From: Hamadaea sp013361475
GTDB taxonomy: Bacteria > Actinomycetota > Actinomycetes > Mycobacteriales > Micromonosporaceae
Assembly: GCF_040654195.1 (NCBI RefSeq)
Contig: NZ_JBFAHM010000016.1
Span: 62,001-126,000 of the forward strand
Length of the DNA stretch: 64,000 nt
Direction of reading: 5' to 3'
A program made the translations under genes and the position numbers. The notes under the pieces were generated by a model. That model was not told where the DNA came from. It searched no databases and saw only the letters and a list, made by a program, of their open reading frames with translations. Shown here in pieces: positions 24,256 to 32,622 of this stretch (position 1 is the first letter of the stretch; each line of letters opens with the position of its first letter).

Positions 24256-25506
24256 TCAGAACGCGGCCCAGGCCGCGAACGCCGCCCGGACGTCGTCCGG
24301 CGAGGCGGCCACGGCGTCGGCGTCGGGGACGGCCGCCGTCACCTTCGGCAGGTGCACGACTGCGTCGTACGCCGTCGTCGGGTCGATGTCCTCGTAGAAC
24401 GCGCCGAAGCGTTGCCTTGTGACTCCGCGGATCGCCGCCTCCTCCTCGGCGGACATGCGCCGCAGGTCGACGGCGTACGGGAGGTCGGCGCGCGCGTCCA
24501 GCACGGCGTCGAGGCTGCCCGCCTCGGGCGGAGCCTGCTCGATGAAGAGCCGGCCGGCGTAGAAGTCCGGCGCCGTGTTCAGCGTCTCGCCCGTCCCCGT
24601 GGTCGTCGCGATCACCCGATAGTCGTCGCCGAGCCGGTCGGCCAGCTGAAGCCCGAGCGAGGTCGTCGGCGGCAGCCCCGGCATCGTCATGGGCCAGCGC
24701 TGAACGTGTCCATTGTGGGCGGCCAATACCACCCGGTCCTCGCGCCGGAGGATCCAGTCGACCGTGTCCGCCTGCGCGGCCTCGCGGGCATACATCACCG
24801 ACTGCTGGTCGCCCCGGACCAAGGCCCGCGCCGCGCAGTCGATCGCGGCGGTGAGGCGCATCGTCCGGAGCACCCGCTCGTACGCGTCGACGCCGGTGCG
24901 TTCGCCGTAGACGAGTCGGCGGCCCACCAATCGGGCCTCCAGATCGGTCAACCCCGCCGTCATCGCGTCCTTCGTCTCCGCCGAGAGGCTGAGCAGCGCA
25001 CCGACGGCCTGCTGCATCGAGAACGGCGACGCGGCGCCGAAGGCAGCGGCCGTCTGCCGGAGCCGCGGATCGGCCTGGAACTCGGGATCCGCCACGGCCA
25101 AGTACGCGAGCACGGCGTCCAGTCCCGGCACCAGGGAGGCGTTGGAGCCGCCGAGGTCGAATCCGTAGAAGCCGACCGGCCGGTCCGTGGTCGCGTTGTG
25201 GTGCCGCATCCACTCGAGCTGTGCCCGCATCGGTTGCCACAGGCCCATGAGCGAGGTCGTCCCCGTCGCCAGGATGGTGCCGGTGTCGCCTTCGCCGCCG
25301 CGTACCCAGTCGTCGACGCGCCACCCTTCGGGAAAGCCGGACTCCATCGCGTACGCCGTGAAGCCGTGGCGCTCCACGAGGTAGCGCAGCACCCGGTGCC
25401 GTAGCTCGTAGGACTCGCCGTTGTAGTGCGCGCTCTCCCCGATGGCCACGACCCGGGCGGAGCCGACGACGTCGTCGAGCCAGGACAGCTCCTCCAAAGT
25501 CTTCAC
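24256..25506 (-). CDS. Erythromycin esterase family protein
   Basis: A 416-residue member of the erythromycin-esterase/EreA superfamily: VVAIGESAHYNGESYELRH contains the catalytic GExxH block, AYAMESGFPEG a conserved Glu, and VVLAAHNGHVQRWP a later His pair. Characterised members hydrolyse macrolide lactones, but many homologues have other substrates, so resistance is only possible. GTG 25506 follows GAGGGGAAGG; ATG 25527 would add seven residues. It is divergent from an ArsR-type regulator gene, suggesting ligand-inducible expression. Confidence 0.83.
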   Translation of the reverse strand: MKTLEELSWLDDVVGSARVVAIGESAHYNGESYELRHRVLRYLVERHGFTAYAMESGFPEGWRVDDWVRGGEGDTGTILATGTTSLMGLWQPMRAQLEWMRHHNATTDRPVGFYGFDLGGSNASLVPGLDAVLAYLAVADPEFQADPRLRQTAAAFGAASPFSMQQAVGALLSLSAETKDAMTAGLTDLEARLVGRRLVYGERTGVDAYERVLRTMRLTAAIDCAARALVRGDQQSVMYAREAAQADTVDWILRREDRVVLAAHNGHVQRWPMTMPGLPPTTSLGLQLADRLGDDYRVIATTTGTGETLNTAPDFYAGRLFIEQAPPEAGSLDAVLDARADLPYAVDLRRMSAEEEAAIRGVTRQRFGAFYEDIDPTTAYDAVVHLPKVTAAVPDADAVAASPDDVRAAFAAWAAF

Positions 25507-25536
25507 GCAGACCTTCCCCTCAACCATTCTTAATTT

Positions 25537-25550
25537 TGCTAAAGGTAGCA
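25537..25550. promoter_or_regulatory. Operator candidate between esterase and ArsR genes
   Basis: TGCTA-AAGG-TAGCA, an inverted repeat in an AT-rich island between the two divergent starts, 20 bp upstream of the ArsR ATG. It is short, so this is tentative. Confidence 0.45.
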
Positions 25551-25569
25551 GATATGAGATCGTTACGCC

Positions 25570-26124
25570 ATGGACACCCTGGATCTGCTGCTGCATCCGG
25601 TACGCCTGCGCTTGGTGTACGCGCTGTCCGGTGACCGCGTACGCACGACCGCCGAGCTGTGCGAGAGCGTGCCGGACGTGCCGAAGGCGTCGGTCTACCG
25701 GCACGTGGCGCTGCTGATCGAGGGCGGCGTCGTCGAGGTCGCCGACGAGCAACGCGTCCGCGGCGCGGTCGAGCGCTACTACCGCCTGCGCCGGGATCGC
25801 CCGACACTCAGCGCCGACAGCGGGAGGTCCATGACGCTGGAGGACCACCGGCAGGGCTTCGCCGCCTCGATGGCGGCCGTCCACGCGGAGTTCAACGCCT
25901 ACCTCGACCGCCCGGGGGCCGACCCGTACGCCGACCGCGTGGGCTACCGGCAGGGGATCTTCTGGCTCACCGACGAGGAGTTCACCGGACTAGCCGACCA
26001 GCTGCAGAACTTCATCGCCCCGTTGGCCCGCAACGAGCCGGGACCGGGTCGTCACCCTCGCCTGGTCAGCCTCGTCCAGTTCCCCACGGCCGAGCCGACT
26101 GACGGCCCGACCGGCACGGCGTGA
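25570..26124 (+). CDS. ArsR-type winged-helix regulator
   Basis: A 184-residue regulator. Residues 1-75 form an ArsR-like winged helix (DLLLHPVRLRLVYAL, then DVPKASVYRHVALLIEGGVVEV); no metal-binding Cys cluster is present. The C-terminal 100 residues form a helical domain around DHRQGFAASMAAVHAEFNAYL, seen in actinobacterial regulators annotated as helix-turn-helix with a C-terminal effector domain. It is divergent from the erythromycin-esterase homologue and is its probable regulator. ATG 25570 lacks a Shine-Dalgarno, suggesting a short or absent leader. Confidence 0.83.
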   Translation: MDTLDLLLHPVRLRLVYALSGDRVRTTAELCESVPDVPKASVYRHVALLIEGGVVEVADEQRVRGAVERYYRLRRDRPTLSADSGRSMTLEDHRQGFAASMAAVHAEFNAYLDRPGADPYADRVGYRQGIFWLTDEEFTGLADQLQNFIAPLARNEPGPGRHPRLVSLVQFPTAEPTDGPTGTA

Positions 26125-26147
26125 TAGGTTCTGCCGGGCCGAGGTGC

Positions 26148-26230
26148 TCAGTTCCCTTTGGGAACGCACTGCTTCTTGGGAATGCATTGCCTCTTGAGAA
26201 CGCATTGCCTCTTGGGAACGCATAGCCTCG
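26148..26230. repeat. 18-bp tandem repeat upstream of enolase
   Basis: About 4.5 imperfect copies of GCATTGCCTCTTGGGAAC (clear units 26166-26183, 26184-26201, 26202-26219; degenerate copy before, partial after). The first segment includes GTTCCC-TTT-GGGAAC (26151-26165), a small hairpin. Confidence 0.8.
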
Positions 26231-26297
26231 CCTCGTGACCGACAACGCGGTCGACCACGTCTGCCATCCGCTGCCATCCGCTGCCAGGAGGAGACGA

Positions 26298-27557
26298 ATG
26301 CCCACGATCAGCACCGTCCACGCCCGCGAGATCCTCGACAGCCGCGGCAATCCCACCGTCGAGGTCGACGTCCAGCTCGACGACGGCTCGTTCGGCCGCG
26401 CCGCGGTCCCCTCCGGCGCCTCCACCGGTACGCGGGAAGCCGTCGAACTGCGCGACGGCGACGCCGACCGGTTCCACGGCAAGGGCGTACGCCGGGCCGT
26501 GGACGCCGTCAACGGCGAGATCCTGGCCGCCGTCCAGGGGTTGGACGCGCTCGACCAGGCCGGGCTGGACCGGACTCTGATCGACCTCGACGGCACCCCG
26601 ACGAAGTCCCGGCTCGGCGCGAACGCCACTCTCGGCGTCTCCCTCGCCGTCGTCAAGGCCGCCGCGGCGAGCGCCGGACTTCCCTTGTACCGCCACCTCG
26701 ACGCCGGCTCGGCGCTGCTTCCGTTGCCGCTGATGAACATCGTCAACGGCGGCGCGCACGCCGACAACCCGCTCGACTTCCAGGAGTTCATGATCGCCCC
26801 CGTCGGCGCGAAGTCCTTCTTCGACGCCGTCCGCATGGGCTCGGAGGTCTTCCACACCCTGCGCGGTGCGCTGAAGAAGGCGGGGCAGAACACCAATGTC
26901 GGCGACGAAGGCGGCTTCGCCCCCGATCTGCGGACGGCGGAAGAGGCGCTGACCTTCGTCACCCAGGCCATCGCCGACACCGGGTACAAGCCCGGCGTCG
27001 ACATCTCGATCGCCCTCGACCCGGCCGCCTCCGAGTTCTTCCGGGACGGCGTCTACGCGTACGCCGGCGAGCAGCGCACCCGGACCGTCGAGGAGCACGT
27101 CGCGTACCTCGTCGAACTGGCGAGCGCCTTCCCGATCATGTCTATCGAGGACGGTGTGGCGCAGGACGACTTCGCGGGCTGGACCCAGCTGACCCGGACG
27201 CTCGGCGACCGGTGCCAGCTCGTCGGTGACGACGTCTTCTGCACGAACCCGTCGCTGCTGCGCCAGGGCATCGCCGACGGCATCGCCAACGCGGTCCTCG
27301 TGAAGGTGAACCAGATCGGCACACTCACCGAGACGGTGTCGACCGTACGCATCGCCCAGGACGCGGGTTACGGCGTCGTGATGTCGCACCGCTCGGGCGA
27401 GACCGAGGACACCACGATCGCCGACCTCGCCGTCGGCCTCGCCTGTGGGCAGATCAAGACGGGATCCTTGTCGCGCAGCGACCGCACGAGCAAGTTCAAC
27501 CAGCTCATCCGGATCGAGGAGGAGCTGGGCGAGGCCGCCCGGTACGCCGGCCGCTGA
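26298..27557 (+). CDS. eno: Enolase (phosphopyruvate hydratase)
   Basis: A 419-residue enolase interconverting 2-phosphoglycerate and phosphoenolpyruvate. SRGNPTVEVDVQL, GASTGTREAVELRDGD, MNIVNGGAHADNPLDFQEFM, the metal-ligand segment SIEDGVAQDDFAGW and MSHRSGETEDTTIADLAVGL are intact, so it should be active. ATG 26298 follows AGGAGGAG. It is not next to the usual cell-division/ppx neighbours, and its GSLSRSDRTSKFNQLIRIEE C-terminal motif differs from the common TGAPARSERVAKYNQL form, so it may be a second, accessory enolase. A tandem repeat lies just upstream. Confidence 0.95.
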   Translation: MPTISTVHAREILDSRGNPTVEVDVQLDDGSFGRAAVPSGASTGTREAVELRDGDADRFHGKGVRRAVDAVNGEILAAVQGLDALDQAGLDRTLIDLDGTPTKSRLGANATLGVSLAVVKAAAASAGLPLYRHLDAGSALLPLPLMNIVNGGAHADNPLDFQEFMIAPVGAKSFFDAVRMGSEVFHTLRGALKKAGQNTNVGDEGGFAPDLRTAEEALTFVTQAIADTGYKPGVDISIALDPAASEFFRDGVYAYAGEQRTRTVEEHVAYLVELASAFPIMSIEDGVAQDDFAGWTQLTRTLGDRCQLVGDDVFCTNPSLLRQGIADGIANAVLVKVNQIGTLTETVSTVRIAQDAGYGVVMSHRSGETEDTTIADLAVGLACGQIKTGSLSRSDRTSKFNQLIRIEEELGEAARYAGR

Positions 27558-27623
27558 CCCACTGATGCAATGGTCACACTGGATACCAATGTGGATGGAC
27601 GTCCGCAGCGGCTACCCTGAACC

Positions 27624-28343
27624 ATGCCTCGCCGCCTGCGGATCGCAACGGTACAGAGCCCGATCACCATCAATCCGGCCGCCAACGGCGCGACTCTGCG
27701 AGACCTGATGCGCCGCGCGTACAACGAGGGCGCCCGACTCGTGCACATGCCCGAGGGGGCGGTCAGCGGCCACATCGGCGGGGAGGTCGACTGGAAACCG
27801 CTCGGGGACGAACTGGCCGAGATCGCCGACCTCGCGGCCGGGTTGGGGATCTGGGTGGTGGCCGGTTCGCACCACCGGCTCACCCCGCCGAACCGGCCGC
27901 ACAGCAGCCTCTACGTCATCTCCGACCAGGGCGTTCTCGTGGATCGGTACGACAAGCGCTACCTACCCGACGGGGAGGTCGACGAGTTCTTCACGCCCGG
28001 CCGGGATCCGGTGACCTTCACGGTCGACGGCTTCACCTTCGGCCTGCTGCTGTGCGTCGAGGTCAACGTCCCCGAACTGTGGGCCGCATACGCCGAAGCC
28101 GGGGTCGACTGCATCCTGTTCTCCTCATACGCCGAGGATCCGATGTTCGAGCTGGCCGCCCGCGACCGGGCCGCCACGACGATGGCCTGGGTGTCGGTCT
28201 CGGTGCCGGCCCGGGTCAGCCACGCGATGCCGGCCGGGGTCATCGGCCCGCACGGCGACTGGCTGGCGACCGGCAACCGGTCCGGCCTGTCCGACCTCGT
28301 CCTGGTCGACCTCGACGACAGCGTGCTGCCTACTCGAAGCTGA
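27624..28343 (+). CDS. Carbon-nitrogen hydrolase (nitrilase superfamily)
   Basis: A 239-residue amidase/nitrilase-fold enzyme with the complete Glu-Lys-Cys triad: Glu in MPEGAVSGH (about residue 44), Lys in YDKRYLP (about 111) and Cys in LLLCVEVNVPEL (about 145). It should cleave a C-N bond in a small amide; the substrate is unknown. It is somewhat short for the family (usually 260-300). ATG 27624 lies five bases after TACCCT (27613-27618), pointing to a leaderless mRNA. The last 14 bp overlap the convergent SnoaL gene. Confidence 0.85.
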   Translation: MPRRLRIATVQSPITINPAANGATLRDLMRRAYNEGARLVHMPEGAVSGHIGGEVDWKPLGDELAEIADLAAGLGIWVVAGSHHRLTPPNRPHSSLYVISDQGVLVDRYDKRYLPDGEVDEFFTPGRDPVTFTVDGFTFGLLLCVEVNVPELWAAYAEAGVDCILFSSYAEDPMFELAARDRAATTMAWVSVSVPARVSHAMPAGVIGPHGDWLATGNRSGLSDLVLVDLDDSVLPTRS

Positions 28344-28749
28344 CCTCGGCCGGCACCTTGCCCAGCCGCATCAGCAGTCCATAGAGGTCGGTCTCGCCCC
28401 AGAACCGGACGATCTTGCCGTCGCGGACCTCGTACATCTTCAGACCGCTCTGCAGCGCGTCCTGCCCGCTGGCCTCGTGCCGGTACGTGTTGTGGAAGTA
28501 CACGACGACCCGATCGCCCGCTTCGAACAGCTCGACGATCTCCATCCGGCAGTCGGTCAGCCCCGGCGTGACCGCCGCGCCCATCGGATACCTTCGGCCG
28601 ACGACGTGATTGCCCGCGCCCCAGATCTCGACGTCCTCGGCGACCAGCGTCTCCATCTGGGCGACGTCGCCGGTCTCGAACACCTTCAGATACCGGCGGA
28701 CCACCTCGGCTGGACTGAGGTGGGCGGAGCTGAGCTCGGCGGGGTTCAT
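28330..28749 (-). CDS. SnoaL/NTF2-like protein
   Basis: A 139-residue protein with the NTF2-like cone fold: AEVVRRYLKVFETGDVAQMETLVAEDVEIWG at the start, VYFHNTYRHEASG in the middle and MYEVRDGKIVRFWGETD near the end, the hallmarks of the SnoaL-like polyketide-cyclase/ester-binding group. It may be a small enzyme or binding protein. ATG 28749 is chosen by similarity to family starts; no strong ribosome-binding site is visible. It converges on, and overlaps by 14 bp, the nitrilase-family gene. Confidence 0.85.
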   Translation of the reverse strand: MNPAELSSAHLSPAEVVRRYLKVFETGDVAQMETLVAEDVEIWGAGNHVVGRRYPMGAAVTPGLTDCRMEIVELFEAGDRVVVYFHNTYRHEASGQDALQSGLKMYEVRDGKIVRFWGETDLYGLLMRLGKVPAEVSFE

Positions 28750-28766
28750 ACCGACGAGTATGCCGT

Positions 28767-29429
28767 TCACGGCGTACGCGGTGTGACCAGCCCGGTCTCG
28801 TACGCGATGATCACGAGCTGAGCGCGGTCCCGCGCGTGCAGCTTCGTCATGGCTCGATTGACGTGGGTCTTGGCGGTCACCGGGCTGATCGCCATCCGGT
28901 CGGCGATCTCGTCGTTGGACAGCCCGGTCGCCACCAGCACGACCGCTTCCCGCTCCCGGTTGGTCAGCCACTTCAGCGTCGCGTCGGCGTCCCGCCGCGG
29001 CGGCTCGGTGACGTACCGGTCGATGAGCCGCCGGGTGATCGACGGGGCCAACAGCGCGTCCCCCCGCGCCGCGACGCGGACGGCGTGCAGGAAGTCTTCG
29101 GGTTCGATGTCCTTGACGAGGAACCCGGCCGCCCCCGCCCGCAGCGCGGTGAAGACGTACTCGTCGCGACCGTAATTGGTGAGGATGACGACGTGCACTC
29201 CGGCCAATGCCGGGTCGGCGGCGATCCGGCCGGTCACCTCGATGCCGTCCATCCCCGGCATCTGGACGTCGACGAGAGCGATGTCGGGCAGGCGTTCCCG
29301 GACGAGCGCCAGCGTCTCGATGCCGTTGGCCGCCTCGGCCACGACCTCGATGTCGTCCTCGGCCTCCAGCAGCGCCCGGAATCCACTTCGGATCAACGGC
29401 TGGTCGTCGGCCAGCAGGACGCGAATCAT
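28767..29429 (-). CDS. NarL/LuxR-family response regulator
   Basis: A 220-residue regulator. The receiver domain has VLLADDQPLIRSGF, IALVDVQMPGMDG (phospho-acceptor Asp) and VKDIEPEDF; the LuxR helix-turn-helix has LTNREREAVVLVATGLSNDEIA and SPVTAKTHVNRAMTKLHA. ATG 29429 overlaps the kinase stop by 4 bp (ATGA), so both proteins are made from one transcript. Three palindromic sites upstream of the kinase gene are plausible targets. Confidence 0.95.
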   Translation of the reverse strand: MIRVLLADDQPLIRSGFRALLEAEDDIEVVAEAANGIETLALVRERLPDIALVDVQMPGMDGIEVTGRIAADPALAGVHVVILTNYGRDEYVFTALRAGAAGFLVKDIEPEDFLHAVRVAARGDALLAPSITRRLIDRYVTEPPRRDADATLKWLTNREREAVVLVATGLSNDEIADRMAISPVTAKTHVNRAMTKLHARDRAQLVIIAYETGLVTPRTP

Positions 29430-30553
29430 GCCGGCTGATCCACCGGAAGCTCGGCCTCGACCGTGAACCCGCCTTCGTCGCGGGGCTCCGCCCGCAGCCG
29501 CCCGCCGAGCGCGCTGACCCGTTCCCGCATCCCGAGCAGCCCGACACCGGGCGTCGGCGGTGCGCTCGGCAGCGCGCGCCCGTCGTCGTCGACCTGAATC
29601 GCCAGGGCGCCTGGACGATAGCCGATGCGTACCGAGGCCGTGGCGGCCCCGGCGTGCCGGGCGACGTTGGTCAGCGACTCCTGCACGATCCGGTACGCGG
29701 TCCGGTCGACCGCCACCGGCAGGGTGTGCGGCTGTCCTTCGACGGTCAGCGTCGCGGCGAGCCCGCCCGTCCGGGCGCGTTCCACCAGCTCCGGCACCTG
29801 ATCGAGACCGTGCGCCGACACCTTGCCGTCGTCCCGCAACGCCTCCAGCGTGGCCCGCAGTTCCCTAGCCGCCTCCCGGCCGGCCTGCTCGATCGCGACG
29901 AGTGCGTCCGGCACCGGCTCGCCCCGCTTCCGGGCGAGGTGAACGGCGACGGTGGCCTGCACGGTGATGACCGAGATCTGATGAGTCAGCGAATCGTGCA
30001 GCTCCCGCGCGATGTGCAGCCGCTCCTGATTGGCCCGGCGCAGCGCCGCCTGCTCCCGCGTACGCTCGGCTTCGTCCGCTCGGAACTCCGCCTGGCGCAG
30101 CGCTTCACCGGCGGCGAAGGCCGCGACGATCCACGCGATCTCCAGCGCACCCCGGGAATGGGCCAACGCGGCGCTCACCGGCATGCCCGGCGCGGTGACG
30201 AGGACCGCGATCGGCATCGTGACCAGCATCAACACCGCCGCCACGACGGTGACGAGCCGGTGCCCGGCGCGAACGGCCGCGTACACGGCGAACAGGAACG
30301 CGACCACGGGCACGTCGACCCGCAGCGCCTGATACGCCAGGGCGCACAGCCCGGTCACGGCGAGGACGGCCACCGGGCGGCGACGGCGGAGCACCAGGAC
30401 CAGGCCGCTGCCCACCAGCAAGACGTAGGCGAGCCCGGCGTCCTGGGTGGGATGCTCCCCGGACAGACCCGCGATCAACAAGGTCACCGCGACGCCGACC
30501 GCGATCGCCCAGTCGGTGACCCCGGCCGGCACACGGAAACGTCGGTTGGCCAT
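29426..30553 (-). CDS. NarL-family sensor histidine kinase
   Basis: A 375-residue kinase with about five membrane segments in residues 1-160, a coiled region, then the HisKA_3 motif LHIARELHDSLTHQISVITV (phospho-acceptor His) and an ATPase domain with QESLTNVARHAG, VDDDGRALPS and GVGLLGMRERV. There is no separate extracytoplasmic sensor domain, so it likely detects a membrane or cell-envelope signal. It is the first gene of a kinase-regulator operon and is divergent from a small DUF6223-like membrane protein. Confidence 0.94.
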   Translation of the reverse strand: MANRRFRVPAGVTDWAIAVGVAVTLLIAGLSGEHPTQDAGLAYVLLVGSGLVLVLRRRRPVAVLAVTGLCALAYQALRVDVPVVAFLFAVYAAVRAGHRLVTVVAAVLMLVTMPIAVLVTAPGMPVSAALAHSRGALEIAWIVAAFAAGEALRQAEFRADEAERTREQAALRRANQERLHIARELHDSLTHQISVITVQATVAVHLARKRGEPVPDALVAIEQAGREAARELRATLEALRDDGKVSAHGLDQVPELVERARTGGLAATLTVEGQPHTLPVAVDRTAYRIVQESLTNVARHAGAATASVRIGYRPGALAIQVDDDGRALPSAPPTPGVGLLGMRERVSALGGRLRAEPRDEGGFTVEAELPVDQPA

Positions 30554-30610
30554 GGGCGCAGCGTAGCCGGGCGGGCGGATCGCCGACGCCTGCCCGGGCA
30601 GGCCTTCGCA

Positions 30611-30684
30611 CTACTGCGTACGCGGTAGCCGATCGCCTCACTACCGCGTACGCGGCAAGCCAGCCCTCCTGCGTACGCCGGACG
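30611..30684. promoter_or_regulatory. Three operator-like palindromes
   Basis: Sites centred on GCGTACGC: CTACTGCGTACGCGGTAG (30611-30628), CTACCGCGTACGCGGCAA (30641-30658) and a weaker CTCCTGCGTACGCCGGAC (30667-30684), spaced 30 and 26 bp. They occupy most of the gap between the kinase gene and the divergent 30717 gene and are candidate sites for the NarL-type regulator. The core word is common in this DNA, so the conserved CTAC flanks carry the weight. Confidence 0.6.
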
Positions 30685-30716
30685 ACGGGAACCCGCCGCG
30701 GCGGGACGCTCCAGAC

Positions 30717-31034
30717 ATGGACACTTCGACGACGGCCGCCGTAGCGGCGTACACCTTGACGACCGGACGACTCTTCGGCACCGTGGCCGCGCTCCTGGCG
30801 TTGGCCGGCGCGGTGCTGGGCGCACTGGCGCTGATCCGCCCGGCCGCAGCCCGCCGCCGGGCGACCTTCGCGCTCGGCACCGGTCTCGCGGGCCTGGTGG
30901 TCGGCGGGTTCGTGGTCGGTCTCGCCAAGGGCGGGCCGGGCACCGGATACGGCGTCGTGGGCGGCTGGGCCGCGCTCGCGATCGGCCTGATCGCCACGGT
31001 GCTCGGCGGACTGGCGTTGTCGCGCGCCCGCTAG
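30717..31034 (+). CDS. Small membrane protein, DUF6223-like
   Basis: A 105-residue protein with three hydrophobic helices and Gly-rich turns (GRLFGTVAALLALAGAVLGALAL, then GLAGLVVGGFVVGLAKGGPGTGYG, then ALAIGLIATVLGGLALSRAR). This matches my memory of the actinobacterial DUF6223 family, whose function is unknown. It is divergent from a NarL two-component operon with three palindromic sites between, so it is a likely regulon member. ATG 30717 lacks a strong ribosome-binding site. Confidence 0.7.
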   Translation: MDTSTTAAVAAYTLTTGRLFGTVAALLALAGAVLGALALIRPAAARRRATFALGTGLAGLVVGGFVVGLAKGGPGTGYGVVGGWAALAIGLIATVLGGLALSRAR

Positions 31035-31043
31035 GCTCGGCGC

Positions 31044-32612
31044 GTGCCGAGATCAACCAATCCAGTGCTGCCCGGGTCGAACCCCGACCCGTCGATCCTC
31101 CGGGTGGGCGACGACTACTACATCGCCACGTCGACGTTCGAGTGGTATCCGGGCGTGCGCGTCCATCACTCGCGCGACCTCGTGCACTGGCAGACGCTCG
31201 GCGGCATCCTCGACGAGGCCCGGCTGCTGGACCTCGCCGGCTGCCCAGACTCCGGCGGCGTCTGGGCGCCGAGCCTCAGCTACGCCGACGGCCTGTTCCA
31301 TCTCGTCTACAGCAACATCTCCGCGTACGCGGGCGGCTTCAGCGACGGCCCGAACTACGTCGTCACCGCGCCCGCGATCACGGGGCCGTGGTCGGAGCCC
31401 GTGCTGCTGCACGCCCGTGGCTTCGACGCGTCGCTGTTCCACGACGGCGAGGAAAGCTGGCTCGTCAATCTCGTGCACGACTGGCGACCCGGGTACGGCG
31501 GCTCAGCCGGACTGGAGGCGACCCGCTACGACCGAGCCACCCATCGCCTCGTCGGTACGCCGCAACGCATCCAGCTCCCGCCGAAAGCGGGCTGGATCGA
31601 GGGGCCGAACCTGTACCGGCGCGGAGATTGGTACTACCTGATCACAGCCGACGGCGGCACCAGCTGGGAGCACCAGGTCACCGTCGCCCGGTCGCGTACG
31701 CTGACCGGCCCCTACGAACGCGATCCGAACAGCCCGCTGCTGACGGCGAAGCACCGCCCGGACTGGCCGTTGCAGAAGGCCGGGCACGGCAGCCTCGTCG
31801 AAACGGCCGACGGCGAGTGGTGGCTGGCGTACCTGGTCGCCCGGCCCATCGGAGAGCACGGCCCGTGTGTCCTCGGTCGCGAGACGGCGCTCGCCCACGT
31901 GGAATGGACCGCCGACGACTGGCCTGTCGTGCCTGGCGGTCTGCCGCCGCTAGCCGGGGAGGCCACGCCACCAGCCGATGACCTCGACGACTTCGACGCC
32001 GACCAGCTGAGTCCACAGTGGTCGACCTTGCGGCGGCTGCCCGACCCGAGCTGGCTGTCGCTGACCGAACGGCCCTCACACCTGCGTATCCGCGGCGGCC
32101 GGTCGCCGCAGAGTCTCGTCGGGCCGAGCCTGGTCGCTCGCCGTGTCACCGAACCCAAGGCCACCTTCGAGGCCGACGTGGACTTCCGGCCGACGGCGTT
32201 TCAGCAGCTCGCGGGAGTCACCGCGTACTACAACACCCGCAACTGGCACTTCCTCTACCTGACCGCCGACGACCACGGCGACCGCGTACTCCGGGTCGCC
32301 ACCCGTGATCAGGGCCGGCTCGTCGTCCACCCCGAGACGGTCGGCGTACCCGGGATCGAGCCGGTCCGGCTCCGGCTGCGCTTCGACGACGCCGAGCTGA
32401 CCTGCTGGTACGCCACCACGACGGAATGGCTCCGCATCGGCCCGGCGCTCGACGCGACCGTGGTCTCCGACGAACACGTGGTCGAGTTCGACGGCGACCA
32501 GATCCGGTCGCTCGGCTTCACCGGGGCGTTCGCCGGGCTCTGGGTCTGGGACCTGACCGGGCACGGCCACCCCGCCGACTTCGACCGGAGTGCGTACACA
32601 GTGGACGTGTGA
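31044..32612 (+). CDS. Glycoside hydrolase family 43 (beta-xylosidase/arabinofuranosidase type)
   Basis: A 522-residue intracellular enzyme with an N-terminal five-bladed propeller (about 1-310) and a C-terminal beta-sandwich (about 320-520). LPGSNPDPSILRVGDDYY contains the general-base Asp, GFDASLFHDGE the pKa-modulating Asp, and GWIEGPNLYRRGDWYYL the general-acid Glu. The two-domain layout fits GH43 subfamily 11-like beta-xylosidases that cut xylo-oligosaccharides imported by the cell. No signal peptide is present. GTG 31044 starts 9 bp after the previous gene's stop. Confidence 0.93.
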   Translation: MPRSTNPVLPGSNPDPSILRVGDDYYIATSTFEWYPGVRVHHSRDLVHWQTLGGILDEARLLDLAGCPDSGGVWAPSLSYADGLFHLVYSNISAYAGGFSDGPNYVVTAPAITGPWSEPVLLHARGFDASLFHDGEESWLVNLVHDWRPGYGGSAGLEATRYDRATHRLVGTPQRIQLPPKAGWIEGPNLYRRGDWYYLITADGGTSWEHQVTVARSRTLTGPYERDPNSPLLTAKHRPDWPLQKAGHGSLVETADGEWWLAYLVARPIGEHGPCVLGRETALAHVEWTADDWPVVPGGLPPLAGEATPPADDLDDFDADQLSPQWSTLRRLPDPSWLSLTERPSHLRIRGGRSPQSLVGPSLVARRVTEPKATFEADVDFRPTAFQQLAGVTAYYNTRNWHFLYLTADDHGDRVLRVATRDQGRLVVHPETVGVPGIEPVRLRLRFDDAELTCWYATTTEWLRIGPALDATVVSDEHVVEFDGDQIRSLGFTGAFAGLWVWDLTGHGHPADFDRSAYTVDV

Positions 32613-32622
32613 TCGGCCCGCC

